In this document: one piece after another, positions 27,568-37,132 of the stretch
How the letters are laid out: each line of letters begins with the position of its first letter
Position numbering within the stretch: the stretch's first letter is position 1
NCBI RefSeq assembly: GCF_002499975.2
Contig: NZ_CP052766.1
Span: 558,001 to 622,000, forward strand
DNA length: 64,000 nt
Reading direction: 5' to 3'
From: Alteromonas pelagimontana
Lineage (GTDB): Bacteria > Pseudomonadota > Gammaproteobacteria > Enterobacterales > Alteromonadaceae
Position numbers and translations under genes: made by a program
The notes under the pieces: generated by a model
Seen by the model: only the letters and a program-made list of their open reading frames with translations
The model's database searches: none
What the model was told of the DNA's origin: nothing

Positions 27568-27769
27568 AAATATACGCATTGCTGTTAATCAAACTATGCC
27601 TTTTGGTAAATACGCCGGGCGTAAACTTATTCACCTGCCCGAACCTTATCTGGTTTGGTTTCATAAACAGGGTTTTCCCTCAGGTGCGCTCGGGCAGCAA
27701 TTGGCGCTGATCTACGAAGTCAAACTCAATGGCCTTGAGCCGTTAGTACTGCCGCTGGTAGAGGATTGA
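27557..27769 (+). CDS. DUF3820 family protein
   Basis: A 70-residue cytoplasmic protein. Family marks are MPFGKYAGRKL near the start and LPEPYLVWFHKQGFP in the middle, with a short C-terminal tail. Relatives are called putative quorum-sensing-regulated virulence factors, but the function is not established. It overlaps the ABC exporter by 11 bases and is translated from a GGAG site inside it, so both are co-transcribed. Confidence 0.85.
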   Translation: MESENIRIAVNQTMPFGKYAGRKLIHLPEPYLVWFHKQGFPSGALGQQLALIYEVKLNGLEPLVLPLVED

Positions 27770-28183
27770 CTAACAGCTTCCGCTGGTTGCCTGTGGAAAG
27801 CTAAATTCCAATTCGTAAATGTGTTGCCCTTCATTTACAGTAATCGACATTGTTCCTGCGATACCGGTTAATTCTCCAGAACCGGAATCAGGCACAATAT
27901 CGATTACCAGCGACTGGTCACCTTGATGCATTTGCCCATAGTGCTGAACCACAAACGCACCTTTCTTTCCGCACAACACCCCGGTAATTTGCTCAATCGC
28001 AACATATCCTGCCGAACCTTTCACCGCTGTCATTGCACTTAGCATTTCGCCCTGCCCTACAGCATCCAGTTCGCCCTGATAAATTTTATCTAACCCCATG
28101 CGGCCAAGGCTTATCTCATCTTTACCTTCTGCATAAGCTTGTAGCGGAGACATAGTGACGTTAAATATACCAGTGATTTTCAT
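27770..28183 (-). CDS. DUF3224 family protein
   Basis: A protein of about 137 residues predicted as a beta-barrel of the allene-oxide-cyclase-like DUF3224 family. The start at 28183 gives MKITGIFNVTM, the family's usual first strand, and has GGAAGGG eight bases upstream. The open frame extends 7 codons further. Conserved blocks are KIYQGELDAVGQGEMLSA, GSAGYVAIEQITG and LTGIAGTMSI. No signal peptide. Function unknown. It converges on the DUF3820 gene, whose stop is adjacent. Confidence 0.82.
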   Translation of the reverse strand: MKITGIFNVTMSPLQAYAEGKDEISLGRMGLDKIYQGELDAVGQGEMLSAMTAVKGSAGYVAIEQITGVLCGKKGAFVVQHYGQMHQGDQSLVIDIVPDSGSGELTGIAGTMSITVNEGQHIYELEFSFPQATSGSC

Positions 28184-28254
28184 AGTGACCCTTCCATTAG
28201 CCAAAGCACCAAGGCACCTGTATAATCATACAGACCTAATTCAACTAAGATAGT

Positions 28255-28599
28255 ATGTTTTCACGCCCAAAGAAACAAAAACAAGTGCTCATTGATAGAC
28301 AAATCCGCAGTATTCACCAGGCAATAGGTGATAAAATGCTAAGGGAACCGCGGTATTTTACCGCGGCGCTTCACACTCTGGAGCACCGTTACCAAGCTGG
28401 CACGATAAGTTATGGCAGCTATTTATTGTGGCATGGAATACTTGAACAACAGCAAGATCCTTCACTCTTTTTGTCGTTGCTTTTGGCCTCAGACAGCCGC
28501 ACAAATGCCTTGCGCAGACGAACTATTCTTACAGGTATTTTAACCGAGCAGGAGCGGGAAAATGCGCTGGAGAAATATATCGCCAGCGAATTGAGTTAA
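28255..28599 (+). CDS. Hypothetical protein
   Basis: A 114-residue protein with basic N-terminus and no membrane segment or signal. Residues 60-110 look helical. I do not recognise the family. Codon use resembles the neighbours. It is transcribed divergently from the DUF3224 gene (gap about 70 bases), and its stop overlaps the stop of the converging DAHP synthase by 4 bases. Confidence 0.65.
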   Translation: MFSRPKKQKQVLIDRQIRSIHQAIGDKMLREPRYFTAALHTLEHRYQAGTISYGSYLLWHGILEQQQDPSLFLSLLLASDSRTNALRRRTILTGILTEQERENALEKYIASELS

Positions 28600-29939
28600 G
28601 CAGAACGTAAGTGATCCGCTACCAGAAATGCCATTTCTAACACTTGATCAGCATTGAGTCGCGGATCGCACTGTGTCTTATATGCCTCTTTTAAATCTTC
28701 ATCGCTAATCTGGTAAGCGCCGCCAGTACATTCGGTTACATGTTGGCCGGTCATTTCCAGATGGATGCCACCAGCATGGGTACCTTCCGCTTCATGAGCG
28801 GCAAAGAACTGGCGAATTTCACTTAAGATGGCGTCGAAGCTTCGGGTTTTGTAGCCGCTAGATGCACTAAACGTATTTCCATGCATAGGATCAGAACTCC
28901 ATACCACATTGCGTCCTTCTGCTTTCACTCGACGCAGCAAGCGGGGCAAGTTATCTTCTAGTTTGTCAGCGCCCATACGGGTGATTAACGTTAGACGGCC
29001 AGGATCGTTTTCCGGGCTCAGCACATCTATTAACTCAATAAGTTCATCTTCTTTCATGGACGGACCCACTTTCACGCCTATGGGATTATGAATGCCGCGG
29101 AAAAACTCAATGTGCGCGTGGTCAAGCTGACGAGTACGCTCGCCAATCCATACCATGTGCGCTGAACAGTTGTAAGGCTTGCCCGTAAGCGTGTCGATGC
29201 GAGTAAGCGCCTGTTCATAATTTAGCAGTAGCGCTTCATGAGAGGTAAAAAGAGAGGTTTCATGCAATGTAGAACTATTGGACGAGTTAATGCCAATCGT
29301 GTTCATAAATTCTAAGGTGTCCTGAATACGCCGCGCCATATCCTGATAGCGTTCTTTTAAGGGATTATTTTCCACAAACGCCATGTTCCAGCGATTCACC
29401 TGATGCAAATCAGCCAGGCCGCCCTGGGCAAATGCGCGCAGCAAATTCAACGTCGCAGCGCTGCGATGATAAGCGTCAAGCAGACGATTGGGATCAGGCC
29501 GCCGGGCAGCTTCGGTGAATTCGAAACTGTTGATGATATCGCCGCGATAACTGGGTAATGTGACGCCGTCAATAGTTTCCATGTCAGAAGAACGAGGTTT
29601 CGCGTACTGCCCCGCCATTCTTGCCACTTTCGTTACCGGACAACGACCTGCAAATGTCAGAACAATTGCCATTTGCAGGATAACTTTAAAGGTATCCCGA
29701 ATTTTCGGCGCGTTAAACTCCGCAAAAGATTCTGCGCAATCCCCGCCCTGAAGTAAAAAACCCTTACCATTGCAAACATCGCTTAATTGACGACGCAGCT
29801 CGCGGGCTTCTTCGGCAAAAACCAGAGGCGGATACTTGCTAAGGGTTTGTTCAACGTGCGCCACTTGCGCCTTATCGTCGTATTCAGGCTGCTGAAGAAT
29901 AGGTTTGCTTCTCCAGCTATCCGGTTGCCAGTTACTCAC
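28596..29939 (-). CDS. Class II 3-deoxy-7-phosphoheptulonate (DAHP) synthase
   Basis: The first enzyme of the shikimate pathway, condensing phosphoenolpyruvate and erythrose 4-phosphate. At 447 residues it belongs to the plant/actinobacterial class II type: [10 protein letters not shown] at the N-terminus, [26 protein letters not shown], the [12 protein letters not shown] block and ITRMGADK. Metal ligands should include the Cys in GGDCAE and the His in DPMHGN. The start is a GTG at 29939 with an AAAGGAG six bases upstream. No N-terminal regulatory extension is seen, and no terminator was found. Confidence 0.93.
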   Translation of the reverse strand: MSNWQPDSWRSKPILQQPEYDDKAQVAHVEQTLSKYPPLVFAEEARELRRQLSDVCNGKGFLLQGGDCAESFAEFNAPKIRDTFKVILQMAIVLTFAGRCPVTKVARMAGQYAKPRSSDMETIDGVTLPSYRGDIINSFEFTEAARRPDPNRLLDAYHRSAATLNLLRAFAQGGLADLHQVNRWNMAFVENNPLKERYQDMARRIQDTLEFMNTIGINSSNSSTLHETSLFTSHEALLLNYEQALTRIDTLTGKPYNCSAHMVWIGERTRQLDHAHIEFFRGIHNPIGVKVGPSMKEDELIELIDVLSPENDPGRLTLITRMGADKLEDNLPRLLRRVKAEGRNVVWSSDPMHGNTFSASSGYKTRSFDAILSEIRQFFAAHEAEGTHAGGIHLEMTGQHVTECTGGAYQISDEDLKEAYKTQCDPRLNADQVLEMAFLVADHLRSA

Positions 29940-29949
29940 GGAAGCTCCT

Positions 29950-30267
29950 TTAAAAAATGATGACCTGATATCGGTGATGTTTCTGCGGATAATGAATATT
30001 ACCCGTCAGTGTCTGCTTTGCATCCGGAACAAAAAATGCGGTGCTAAATCGATACGAAATATCTACCAAAAAAATAATCTGCAGCGAATTTTCGTTGTGC
30101 TGCAATTTTGGTTCACACACCTTCAGTAAAAGTGACCCTTGCGCCCACCATTGACCGGTTCCAAGGCGATTGAGCCTAACATAATTTGTAAAGTGTGTGC
30201 AGCTTTTTAACGCTCCGTGCTGCCGCGACGCAAAGCATGCACGCACAAGGTAAGTCATAGGGTGCAA
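29950..30267 (-). CDS. Possible small hypothetical protein
   Basis: A 105-residue open frame between btuD and the DAHP synthase gene. Its stop ends directly before the AAAGGAG of the synthase. The TTG start overlaps the btuD stop (TAATTG); an ATG is three codons later. The C-terminal two thirds ([20 protein letters not shown]) have a normal amino-acid mix and the third-base pattern of coding DNA. No family is recognised, and no good ribosome site is seen. It could be a real btuD-linked gene or chance. Confidence 0.4.
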   Translation of the reverse strand: MHPMTYLVRACFASRQHGALKSCTHFTNYVRLNRLGTGQWWAQGSLLLKVCEPKLQHNENSLQIIFLVDISYRFSTAFFVPDAKQTLTGNIHYPQKHHRYQVIIF

Positions 30268-31038
30268 TTACGTTGTTTCTTTGCGCGTGCCAGCGCTGAT
30301 ATGCATGATTCCCTGGTACTTCTTCACTTCAAAAGGAAAGTCAAATACCTGTTGCAGCATTGCAGATGTCATCACTGATAATGGCGCCCCCGCTGATACA
30401 ACTTTTCCTTTTTTTAACAGCACCACCTGATCTGCATACTGGGCTGACAACTGCAGATCATGGCAAGACAACACTATGGTATTTCCCGCAGCGGATAAAC
30501 GGCGGCAAAGTATTAGCAACGCATGCTGATGACGTATATCCAGCCCCTGTAACGGCTCATCAAAAATAAGTACCGCTCTACCCCTTTCCACTGCTGACCA
30601 CACCTGTAGAAACGCGCGACATAAATTTACCCGCTGCTGCTCGCCACCAGATAACTGATTGAGCGGTCGGGGGAGTAAATGGCTGACCTCCAATGCTTGT
30701 TCAAGCTCTGCGGGTAAATAGTCATCGCCTGCATTGCGGTTAGCATAAAACTGGAACAGCTCTCTTGCTGTCAGTTCAAAAAGGATGTGGGTTTGCTGTT
30801 GATGAAAGCCGCGGAACCCCGCAAGTTCAGCCAAACCGAATTCAGCAATTGTTTTTCCATCTAATAGAAAAGCCCCGGAATCCGCCTTACATAACCCGGC
30901 CAGTATAAGCAAAAGTGAAGACTTTCCGGCACCGTTTGCTCCCAAAATATGGGTACAGACGCCAGCGTGAAGGTGAAGAGAAATACCACGTAACCTGGTC
31001 GCTAACGTAATGTCTGACAACGCCATCGCATAGCTCAT
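30268..31038 (-). CDS. btuD: Vitamin B12 ABC transporter ATP-binding protein
   Basis: The ATPase of a cobalamin-type importer: Walker A LGANGAGKSS, signature LSGGEQQRVNLCRAF, Walker B VLIFDEPLQGLD and a switch histidine in LSCHDL. The start at 31038 is chosen because ATG overlaps the btuC stop (ATGA), typical of coupled ABC genes. A TTG at 31044 would add two residues. The adjacent permease is of the FecCD/BtuC family. A BtuF binding protein is not in the window. A siderophore role remains possible. Confidence 0.85.
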   Translation of the reverse strand: MSYAMALSDITLATRLRGISLHLHAGVCTHILGANGAGKSSLLLILAGLCKADSGAFLLDGKTIAEFGLAELAGFRGFHQQQTHILFELTARELFQFYANRNAGDDYLPAELEQALEVSHLLPRPLNQLSGGEQQRVNLCRAFLQVWSAVERGRAVLIFDEPLQGLDIRHQHALLILCRRLSAAGNTIVLSCHDLQLSAQYADQVVLLKKGKVVSAGAPLSVMTSAMLQQVFDFPFEVKKYQGIMHISAGTRKETT

Positions 31039-32003
31039 TGCCAACGCCCCTTAAACAGGGCCAGCAGCAACAGTGGACCTCCCAAGGTGGCGGTCACCAT
31101 GGAAACTGGCAAAGTGATAAGACGAAAGGTTTCGGTTAATAATACCACCAGCAGTAAAATTAGCGCTCCCAGTAATGCGCTGGCTGGCAGCACCTGACGG
31201 TTATCAAATCCAATCAATAAACGTAGAAAATGCGGCACCAGCAATCCTAAAAAAGCAATAGAGCCAGCGACAGAAACGGCGGCGCCAACTCCTAATGCGG
31301 CGGCAATTAAGCTTCTTCGGGTAAGTGCCTGAGGTGCAACGCCAGCAGATGCTGCCTGCAGTTCGCCAGCATATAACCAATTTAACTGGCGTGCCTGGCG
31401 CAACTGATAAACAACGCTCACTATCATTATCGGGCCACTAATACCGATTACCCACCAATCAGCCTGATATAAGCTACCCATAAGCCAGAACGTTAAATTT
31501 CGTAGAGACTGAGCATCGGCAAATAAAAACAGCCAGGCCATAATGGCTCCCGACACTGTGGAGATGGCTATGCCCGCCAATATTACTGCAACCGCCGCCC
31601 CTTGTAAGTAGTGAGCAATCCGGTAAATAAGCCAGGTAGACAGTAACGCTCCGGCAAAACAGGCCGCCGGCAAAATATAATGAAAATAATTTTGTGCTAC
31701 GGCCGGTAATGCCAAAAGGAGCACAGCAGCAATGAGGCTTGCGCCACTGGTAATACCGATGATTCCCGGATCAGCCAGTGGATTGTGTAAGACAACCTGC
31801 AGCGTACCTGAACTGACTGCCAGGGCTGCCCCTACCGTTATCGCGGTCAGTAACAAAGGCAGTTGCAACTGCCACAGAATATGCCAGCGGACTGAGGTGT
31901 TATCTGAAATTTGCCAGCTTTCTAAAAAAATAGCTGCGATAACCACTATAATTGCGATAACCAACGCCAACTTCAAGTAACGCGCTGGCAGTTGCATTGT
32001 CAT
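31035..32003 (-). CDS. btuC: Vitamin B12 ABC transporter permease (FecCD family)
   Basis: A 322-residue inner-membrane permease with about ten helices. Family marks are LQVVLHNPLADPGIIGITSGAS near residues 68-90 and GLLVPHFLRLLIG near 250-265. It pairs with the ATPase downstream (overlap 4 bases) and starts inside the stop of the phosphatase gene (ATGA). BtuC is preferred to a siderophore permease because of size and the BtuD-like partner, but this is not proven. Confidence 0.85.
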   Translation of the reverse strand: MTMQLPARYLKLALVIAIIVVIAAIFLESWQISDNTSVRWHILWQLQLPLLLTAITVGAALAVSSGTLQVVLHNPLADPGIIGITSGASLIAAVLLLALPAVAQNYFHYILPAACFAGALLSTWLIYRIAHYLQGAAVAVILAGIAISTVSGAIMAWLFLFADAQSLRNLTFWLMGSLYQADWWVIGISGPIMIVSVVYQLRQARQLNWLYAGELQAASAGVAPQALTRRSLIAAALGVGAAVSVAGSIAFLGLLVPHFLRLLIGFDNRQVLPASALLGALILLLVVLLTETFRLITLPVSMVTATLGGPLLLLALFKGRWQ

Positions 32004-32461
32004 TTAAGCTTAGCGATCAGACCGTCAGAAGCCTGTTCTATTAAATCGAGCACTAATTCAAATCCCTGCTTTCCCCCGTAATAGGGGTCCGGCACTTCTT
32101 CATAATGAGATTCAGCAAACTCCAGAAATAACTTAATTTTAGGATAATATTGACTGTCACTCATCGACTGCAGATGGGTTAAATTACTGTGATCCATGGC
32201 GAGAATATAATCAAATTTTTCAAAGTCCAACGGATCAACCTTGCGGCAGGAAATTCCCTTGAAGTTATAGCCTCTTGCAACGGCAGTCGCTTGCGACCGT
32301 TTATCTGGCGGGCTACCAATGTGATATCCGTGCGTTCCGGCTGAATCGATAGTGACTTTAAGTCCGGCCTTCTCGGCCTTTTGTCGAAACACGGCCTCAG
32401 CAGTAGGTGAACGGCAAATATTGCCCAGACAAACAAATAAAACCGAGGGCGATTGACGCAT
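32000..32461 (-). CDS. Low-molecular-weight protein tyrosine phosphatase
   Basis: A 153-residue cytoplasmic phosphatase. The P-loop CX5R is VCLGNICRSPT (C11, R17) and the general acid aspartate lies in VPDPYYGG near 127. The length is typical. It is the first gene of a transcript with btuC and btuD (ATGA overlap); a functional link with B12 uptake is not obvious. It is divergent from pepE. Confidence 0.93.
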   Translation of the reverse strand: MRQSPSVLFVCLGNICRSPTAEAVFRQKAEKAGLKVTIDSAGTHGYHIGSPPDKRSQATAVARGYNFKGISCRKVDPLDFEKFDYILAMDHSNLTHLQSMSDSQYYPKIKLFLEFAESHYEEVPDPYYGGKQGFELVLDLIEQASDGLIAKLK

Positions 32462-32574
32462 AATAAAACCTTTTTCTTCGTAATACCGAGTTAGCGCTTT
32501 AATGCGATATCTTGATAACTAAAAATTGTTACTATTATCGCGTATCATAAGCTCCAGAAAAACCAGGAGTCTTT

Positions 32575-33288
32575 ATGACAGCACATGTTCTTATGTTAAG
32601 CAGTTCCCGTCAGGGCACCGAGGATTATCTGGCTCACGCCAAGCCTCATATTCTTACACATTTAGGCAAGCGGCGCGAGTTACTGTTTATGCCCTATGCG
32701 GGTGTGACTACCTCGTGGGACGATTATGTCGGTGCAGTGCAAAGTGCTTTACCTGAATGTCAGGTAAAAGGTATTCATCAGTTCACCGACCCTGCGGCCG
32801 CTGTTGCTCAGGCAGATGCTAACGGGCAAACTATCGTAGTCGGTGGTGGTAATACTTTTCATCTGCTTAACACGCTTTATCAGAACAACCTGATATCTCC
32901 TATTCAGCAGGCGATTGACTGCGGTACCCCTTATATTGGTTGGAGCGCCGGCGCTAACATTTGTGGTGCCACCATTCGCACCACAAACGATATGCCTATT
33001 ATCGAGCCGCCAAGTTTTAATGCGCTGGGAATTCTACCCTGCCAACTTAACCCTCATTACACAGATTACCAGCCGCCCAATCATAACGGCGAGTCCCGGG
33101 ATCAGCGACTGGCCGAATTTACCACACTCCATCCTGACATTCCGGTACTGGCTATTCGTGAAGGCACTGCGCTACGATTATCTTCTGGCCAGATGACGTT
33201 GCTGGGTGACAAAGACGGCGTCGTTTTTAAAGGCACTACCAGAACAATCCTGCGCGTGGGTGAAGATTTAAGCAAATATCTGGCGTAG
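32575..33288 (+). CDS. pepE: Dipeptidase E (alpha-aspartyl dipeptidase)
   Basis: A serine peptidase of family S51 that hydrolyses dipeptides with N-terminal aspartate. The nucleophile is S124 in GWSAGANI. The family blocks VVGGGNTFHLL and LNPHYTDY (candidate catalytic histidine) are present. At 237 residues the length is normal. It is preceded by AGGAG before the ATG. Its end overlaps the converging bioD by 21 bases. Confidence 0.93.
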   Translation: MTAHVLMLSSSRQGTEDYLAHAKPHILTHLGKRRELLFMPYAGVTTSWDDYVGAVQSALPECQVKGIHQFTDPAAAVAQADANGQTIVVGGGNTFHLLNTLYQNNLISPIQQAIDCGTPYIGWSAGANICGATIRTTNDMPIIEPPSFNALGILPCQLNPHYTDYQPPNHNGESRDQRLAEFTTLHPDIPVLAIREGTALRLSSGQMTLLGDKDGVVFKGTTRTILRVGEDLSKYLA

Positions 33289-33939
33289 TGGTATCAGGAT
33301 CTCGCTATCGACCCTGCAATTAAAAGGAACTTCGGCTAAAAGTGGAGCGGGCAAGCTTCGCTTTAGCGTTTCCAGATTTTCTGAATAGTAAGGCATAGAC
33401 GCAGAGAGCTGGTTTGCTACCCACCCTTTTACTGTTAATCCGTCTTTAGCAATTATCTCCGCCGTTAACATAGCATGGTTGATGCACCCTAAGCGCATGC
33501 CTACAACCATAATCACATCGAGCTCTAACGTAGAGACCACTTGCGACATCCAGCTGCTTTCACCTAACGGCAAGCGCCATCCGCCGGCACCTTCCATCAG
33601 CAGTACGTCAGGTCGGTACGCTGCCAAACGATGATAGCCGTCTACAATTTCTTGCAGCTCTATCACTTTGCCTTCTTCTTTGGCAGCAATATGCGGCGCG
33701 ATGGGCGGCGCAAAAGCAATAGGATTTATTTGCTCGATAGGTACGGCAATGCTACTTGCTCCTTGAATAGCCAAGGCATCTTCATTAACCAAGCGTTCGT
33801 CTTGCACAAAGCATCCTGCAGATACGGGCTTATATCCCAGCGTCGACAACCCTGTTGATGCTGCTGCCTTAAGCAGGCGTTCGGTGACAAAGGTTTTTCC
33901 CACTTCCGTATCTGTGCCAGTAATAAAATAGCTTTGCAT
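33268..33939 (-). CDS. bioD: Dethiobiotin synthetase
   Basis: The ATP-dependent enzyme that closes the ureido ring of dethiobiotin from diaminopelargonate and CO2. The P-loop is ITGTDTEVGKT, and the substrate segment GYKPVSAG and the DVLLMEGAGGW motif are present. At 223 residues the length is normal. It is the last gene of the bioBFCD operon (gap of 1 base from bioC) and overlaps pepE tail to tail. Confidence 0.95.
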   Translation of the reverse strand: MQSYFITGTDTEVGKTFVTERLLKAAASTGLSTLGYKPVSAGCFVQDERLVNEDALAIQGASSIAVPIEQINPIAFAPPIAPHIAAKEEGKVIELQEIVDGYHRLAAYRPDVLLMEGAGGWRLPLGESSWMSQVVSTLELDVIMVVGMRLGCINHAMLTAEIIAKDGLTVKGWVANQLSASMPYYSENLETLKRSLPAPLLAEVPFNCRVDSEILIPLRQIFA

Positions 33940-33940
33940 G

Positions 33941-34753
33941 TTACTTTTCCAATCTCAACTGTAGTACTTGATATGTCAAAGGCAACACCTCTTCGTCTTT
34001 AAAAGAAATGCGGTGGTAGTTGCCGTTAAGCGCAGCAAGGTCCTGCCGGGACAAACTTTTGTTACCGTTTACCTTGTGGGTTAACGCACCCGCCCCAACG
34101 CTCTTTATAGACCGAAGTAGCGGTAATATGTGATCGAAATGATCAGTAAATGCCTGCTGCCGCGAATGCACCTGAGTAAAGCCAGCCGTTTTTGCTGCCG
34201 TTATCCAGCAACCTTGAGAGAGCTGCGGGTTAGTGGTGATGGGCAGGCCACAACGTGCTCTGGCATCATCCAGTTCAGCGAAAGAACCATCAACCATTAT
34301 TGCCAGTACCGCCCTGCCTGCCGGCTGTAACACGCGATAAATTTCTGCTAATGCTTGCGTTGGGGAGTGGCTCCACTGTAAGGCCATTGAGGAAAAAACC
34401 TGTGAAAAAGACCCATCTGCGAAGGGCAGCGTACAAGCATCGGCAACGAAAAAATGAATATGAGGATATTGTGTGCGTGCGTAATCAATCATGCCAGGAG
34501 CAATATCTACACCGACAGCACTTATTCCCTTCGCGACTAATTCAGCCGTATGCCTGCCAGTTCCGCAGCCTATATCCAATAGTTTTCCGCTGGCGCAAAA
34601 TCGCAATTTTTTAAGGGCGTGTTGAGCAATAACCTGTTGAATTTCCGCAATTTGGTTGTAGCGAGAAGCGGCCTGAGAAAACTGTCGCGCTACAGTTTTG
34701 ACTTGACCCTCAGATGTAGATGAACTGCTGTTATGCGATGACATCAATTGCAT
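33941..34753 (-). CDS. bioC: Malonyl-ACP O-methyltransferase
   Basis: A SAM-dependent methyltransferase that starts biotin synthesis by methylating malonyl-ACP. The SAM motif I is LLDIGCGTGRH, motif II is VGVDIAPGMI, and the post-I region FADGSFSQVFSSMALQW is typical. The ATG at 34753 overlaps the bioF stop by 10 bases; a second ATG at 34744 sits in the TGATG junction and is equally possible. The Ser-rich N-terminus (to ~17) is probably disordered. Confidence 0.93.
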   Translation of the reverse strand: MQLMSSHNSSSSTSEGQVKTVARQFSQAASRYNQIAEIQQVIAQHALKKLRFCASGKLLDIGCGTGRHTAELVAKGISAVGVDIAPGMIDYARTQYPHIHFFVADACTLPFADGSFSQVFSSMALQWSHSPTQALAEIYRVLQPAGRAVLAIMVDGSFAELDDARARCGLPITTNPQLSQGCWITAAKTAGFTQVHSRQQAFTDHFDHILPLLRSIKSVGAGALTHKVNGNKSLSRQDLAALNGNYHRISFKDEEVLPLTYQVLQLRLEK

Positions 34754-35928
34754 GGGATGGCGTCTCGCATTGTTAATTGCAACGCATCAACCAGCGCTTG
34801 AATGTCATTTTGGGAATGTTCACTATTGAGCGTTATTCGTAATCTGTCGCTGTTTTTCGGCACGGTAGGATGGCGGATGGCAGGAACCCATATGCCGCGC
34901 TGACGCAGCCCCTCGCTTACCGCCAGCGCATCTTTGGGGCAGCCAAGAATAACAGGTTGAATAGCACTAGTTGATTCGGTAAGGCTTAACCCAGCATCTG
35001 TCGCCAGATCTCTAAATATCGCAATGTTTTTTTGCAACGCTAGCCGACGTTCCGGCTTTTCAATCTCTGTTAGCGAATACAGCGTTGCCAGCGCCTGAGC
35101 CGCGGGCATAGCTGTGGAAAAAATATAATGACGAGCGAAATTTACCAGGTATTCCACCAGTTCCCGGCTTCCTGCGATAAAGGCTCCGGCGGTACCAACT
35201 GCTTTTCCAAACGTAGCCATTAACACAGGTACCTGATCTACCGACAAATCATATTGCTCACAGGTTCCCATACCATTTTTTCCTAACACGCCAAAGCCAT
35301 GGGCGTCGTCCAGCATCAACCACGCAGAATGCTGCTCACACAACGCAACCAGGTCAGAAACGGGCGCGCTGTCGCCATCCATACTAAAAATACCTTCGGA
35401 TGCCACAAGACAATCCTGATGATACGAATCAGCGATAAGCGTTTTCAAGTGCGGTATATCATTATGTTTAAAACGCTTTAATGTTGCTGCACTGCCCATG
35501 GCTCCGTCGATAAACGAAGCATGCATAAATTTATCGGCCAGAATAAGGCTATTACTACCGGAACTGGCTGCGAACAATGCCTGGCATAGCGCCTGATTGG
35601 CGGCAAAACCAGAATTAAACAACAGCACAGCTTCACGATTAAGCTTTTCTGCGAGATATTCTTCCAGCGCCCGGTGCGCTTGGGTGTACCCTGTTACCAG
35701 TGGCGATGCGCCACTGCCCCCGCCGAATTGAGCCAGCCCCTCTACCCACGTTTGCAGCACGCCTTGATGCTGGCGCATTGCTAAATAATCGTTACTGGCA
35801 AAGTTGAGGTAGTGCTGACCGCCCACACTGATGACGCCGTCTTTTTCGTATTCGACACACTGGCGCTCGCGCAGGTAACCAGCCTGTGCTTTTTGCTGTA
35901 GCGCCGATGCCATGAAGTCAAAAGCCAT
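34744..35928 (-). CDS. bioF: 8-amino-7-oxononanoate synthase
   Basis: A PLP enzyme that condenses pimeloyl-ACP with alanine in biotin synthesis. PLP lysine in MATFGKAVGTAG, the YLNFASNDYL N-terminal block, GSGASPLVTGY, and the LDDAHGFGVLG motif are present. At 394 residues the length is normal. The ATG overlaps the bioB stop (TAATG). Confidence 0.96.
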   Translation of the reverse strand: MAFDFMASALQQKAQAGYLRERQCVEYEKDGVISVGGQHYLNFASNDYLAMRQHQGVLQTWVEGLAQFGGGSGASPLVTGYTQAHRALEEYLAEKLNREAVLLFNSGFAANQALCQALFAASSGSNSLILADKFMHASFIDGAMGSAATLKRFKHNDIPHLKTLIADSYHQDCLVASEGIFSMDGDSAPVSDLVALCEQHSAWLMLDDAHGFGVLGKNGMGTCEQYDLSVDQVPVLMATFGKAVGTAGAFIAGSRELVEYLVNFARHYIFSTAMPAAQALATLYSLTEIEKPERRLALQKNIAIFRDLATDAGLSLTESTSAIQPVILGCPKDALAVSEGLRQRGIWVPAIRHPTVPKNSDRLRITLNSEHSQNDIQALVDALQLTMRDAIPCN

Positions 35929-37034
35929 TATGCTTTAGCGTCTGCTTTTGCTGAACGATTACTACCACGAGTGGCATCATAAAACAGGCTGCTGGTATCT
36001 TCTTGCTGAGAAATTTCTTCTTGTAGCGCCTGTTCGTGAGCTTCGTCAGAATAATCCCGAGTACGTTCAGCATTAATACCGAGCTTGCGAAACAGCACTT
36101 TGTCTTCATGAGTATCAGGATTGGACGTGGTAAGAAGCTTACAACCGTAAAAGATACTATTTGCCCCAGCCATAAAACACAGCGCCTGCATTTGCTCGTT
36201 CATGGCTTCGCGGCCAGCAGATAAACGCACATGGGATTTTGGCATCATAATCCGTGCTACTGCGATGGTACGGATAAATTCAAAAGCATCAAGATCTTCT
36301 ACGTTTTCTAACGGCGTACCTTTTACCTTAACTAACATGTTAATAGGAACGCTTTGGGGCTGTTCTGGCAAATTAGCCAGTTGCACTAATAAGCTGGCAC
36401 GATCTGAAGCACTCTCGCCCATTCCCACTATTCCACCAGAACATACGTTCATTCCCGCTTCCCGAACGTTTTCCAGTGTTTTTAGCCGATCATCGTAGGT
36501 GCGTGTAGTAATAATATCGCCGTAAAATTCTGGCGAAGTATCAAGATTGTGATTGTAATAGTCTAAGCCAGCCTGCTTTAGCGCCAGCGCCTGTTCCCGT
36601 GTGAGCATTCCAAGGGTCATACAGGTTTCAAGGCCGAGCTTTTTTACCTCTGCAACCATGCTGGTGACATAAGGCATATCTCTTTCACGCGGGTTGCGCC
36701 ACGCGGCGCCCATACAAAAACGCGTGGAACCGGCGGCCTTTGCTTCTCTTGCCCGCTCCAGAACTTTTTCGATTTCAAGCAGACGTTCTTTTTCAAGTCC
36801 GGTATCATAACGGGCGCTCTGTGGGCAGTATTTGCAATCTTCCGGGCAGGCACCGGTTTTAATGGAAAGCAACGTACTTACCTGCACTTCGTTAGGGTTG
36901 AAATACTGGCGATGCAAGGTTTGCGCTTTAAAAAGCAGATCGTTAAAAGGGAGCGTAAATAATGCTTCAACCTCTGCGGTTGTCCAGTTGTGGCGCACAT
37001 GAGAATCGGAGCTAAAAGTCGGCGCGGCGGTCAT
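35928..37034 (-). CDS. bioB: Biotin synthase
   Basis: A radical-SAM enzyme that inserts sulfur into dethiobiotin. The SAM cluster is CPEDCKYC (C63, C67, C70) and the second cluster ligands and arginine are in the usual positions (RLSAGRE). At 368 residues it is slightly longer than E. coli BioB (346), with a Ser-Ala-Lys rich tail. It is the first gene of the bioBFCD operon, with AAGGA seven bases before the ATG. The operon is divergent from bioA. Confidence 0.96.
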   Translation of the reverse strand: MTAAPTFSSDSHVRHNWTTAEVEALFTLPFNDLLFKAQTLHRQYFNPNEVQVSTLLSIKTGACPEDCKYCPQSARYDTGLEKERLLEIEKVLERAREAKAAGSTRFCMGAAWRNPRERDMPYVTSMVAEVKKLGLETCMTLGMLTREQALALKQAGLDYYNHNLDTSPEFYGDIITTRTYDDRLKTLENVREAGMNVCSGGIVGMGESASDRASLLVQLANLPEQPQSVPINMLVKVKGTPLENVEDLDAFEFIRTIAVARIMMPKSHVRLSAGREAMNEQMQALCFMAGANSIFYGCKLLTTSNPDTHEDKVLFRKLGINAERTRDYSDEAHEQALQEEISQQEDTSSLFYDATRGSNRSAKADAKA

Positions 37035-37132
37035 GACCTATCCTTTACTAAATGAAAATGCTGGCTTAGTCTATGCGCAGCTACCGAGTTGTCAACTCTG
37101 ACCTTTCATAAAACTTTACCAATGGTTTAAAT
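37035..37132. promoter_or_regulatory. Divergent bioB/bioA control region
   Basis: A 98-base gap between bioB and bioA must hold both promoters. It contains the palindrome GAGTTG-T-CAACTC (37087-37099) and, 24 bases further, GGTTTAAAT. The classic BirA operator (TTGTAAACC, 14-16 bases, GGTTTACAA) is not matched well; only loose half sites are seen, with wrong spacing. BirA control is therefore expected from the family but not shown. Confidence 0.5.

Noticed and set aside
37087..37132. BirA operator
   Set aside because: Half-site similarity is poor and the spacing is about 26 bases instead of 14-16.
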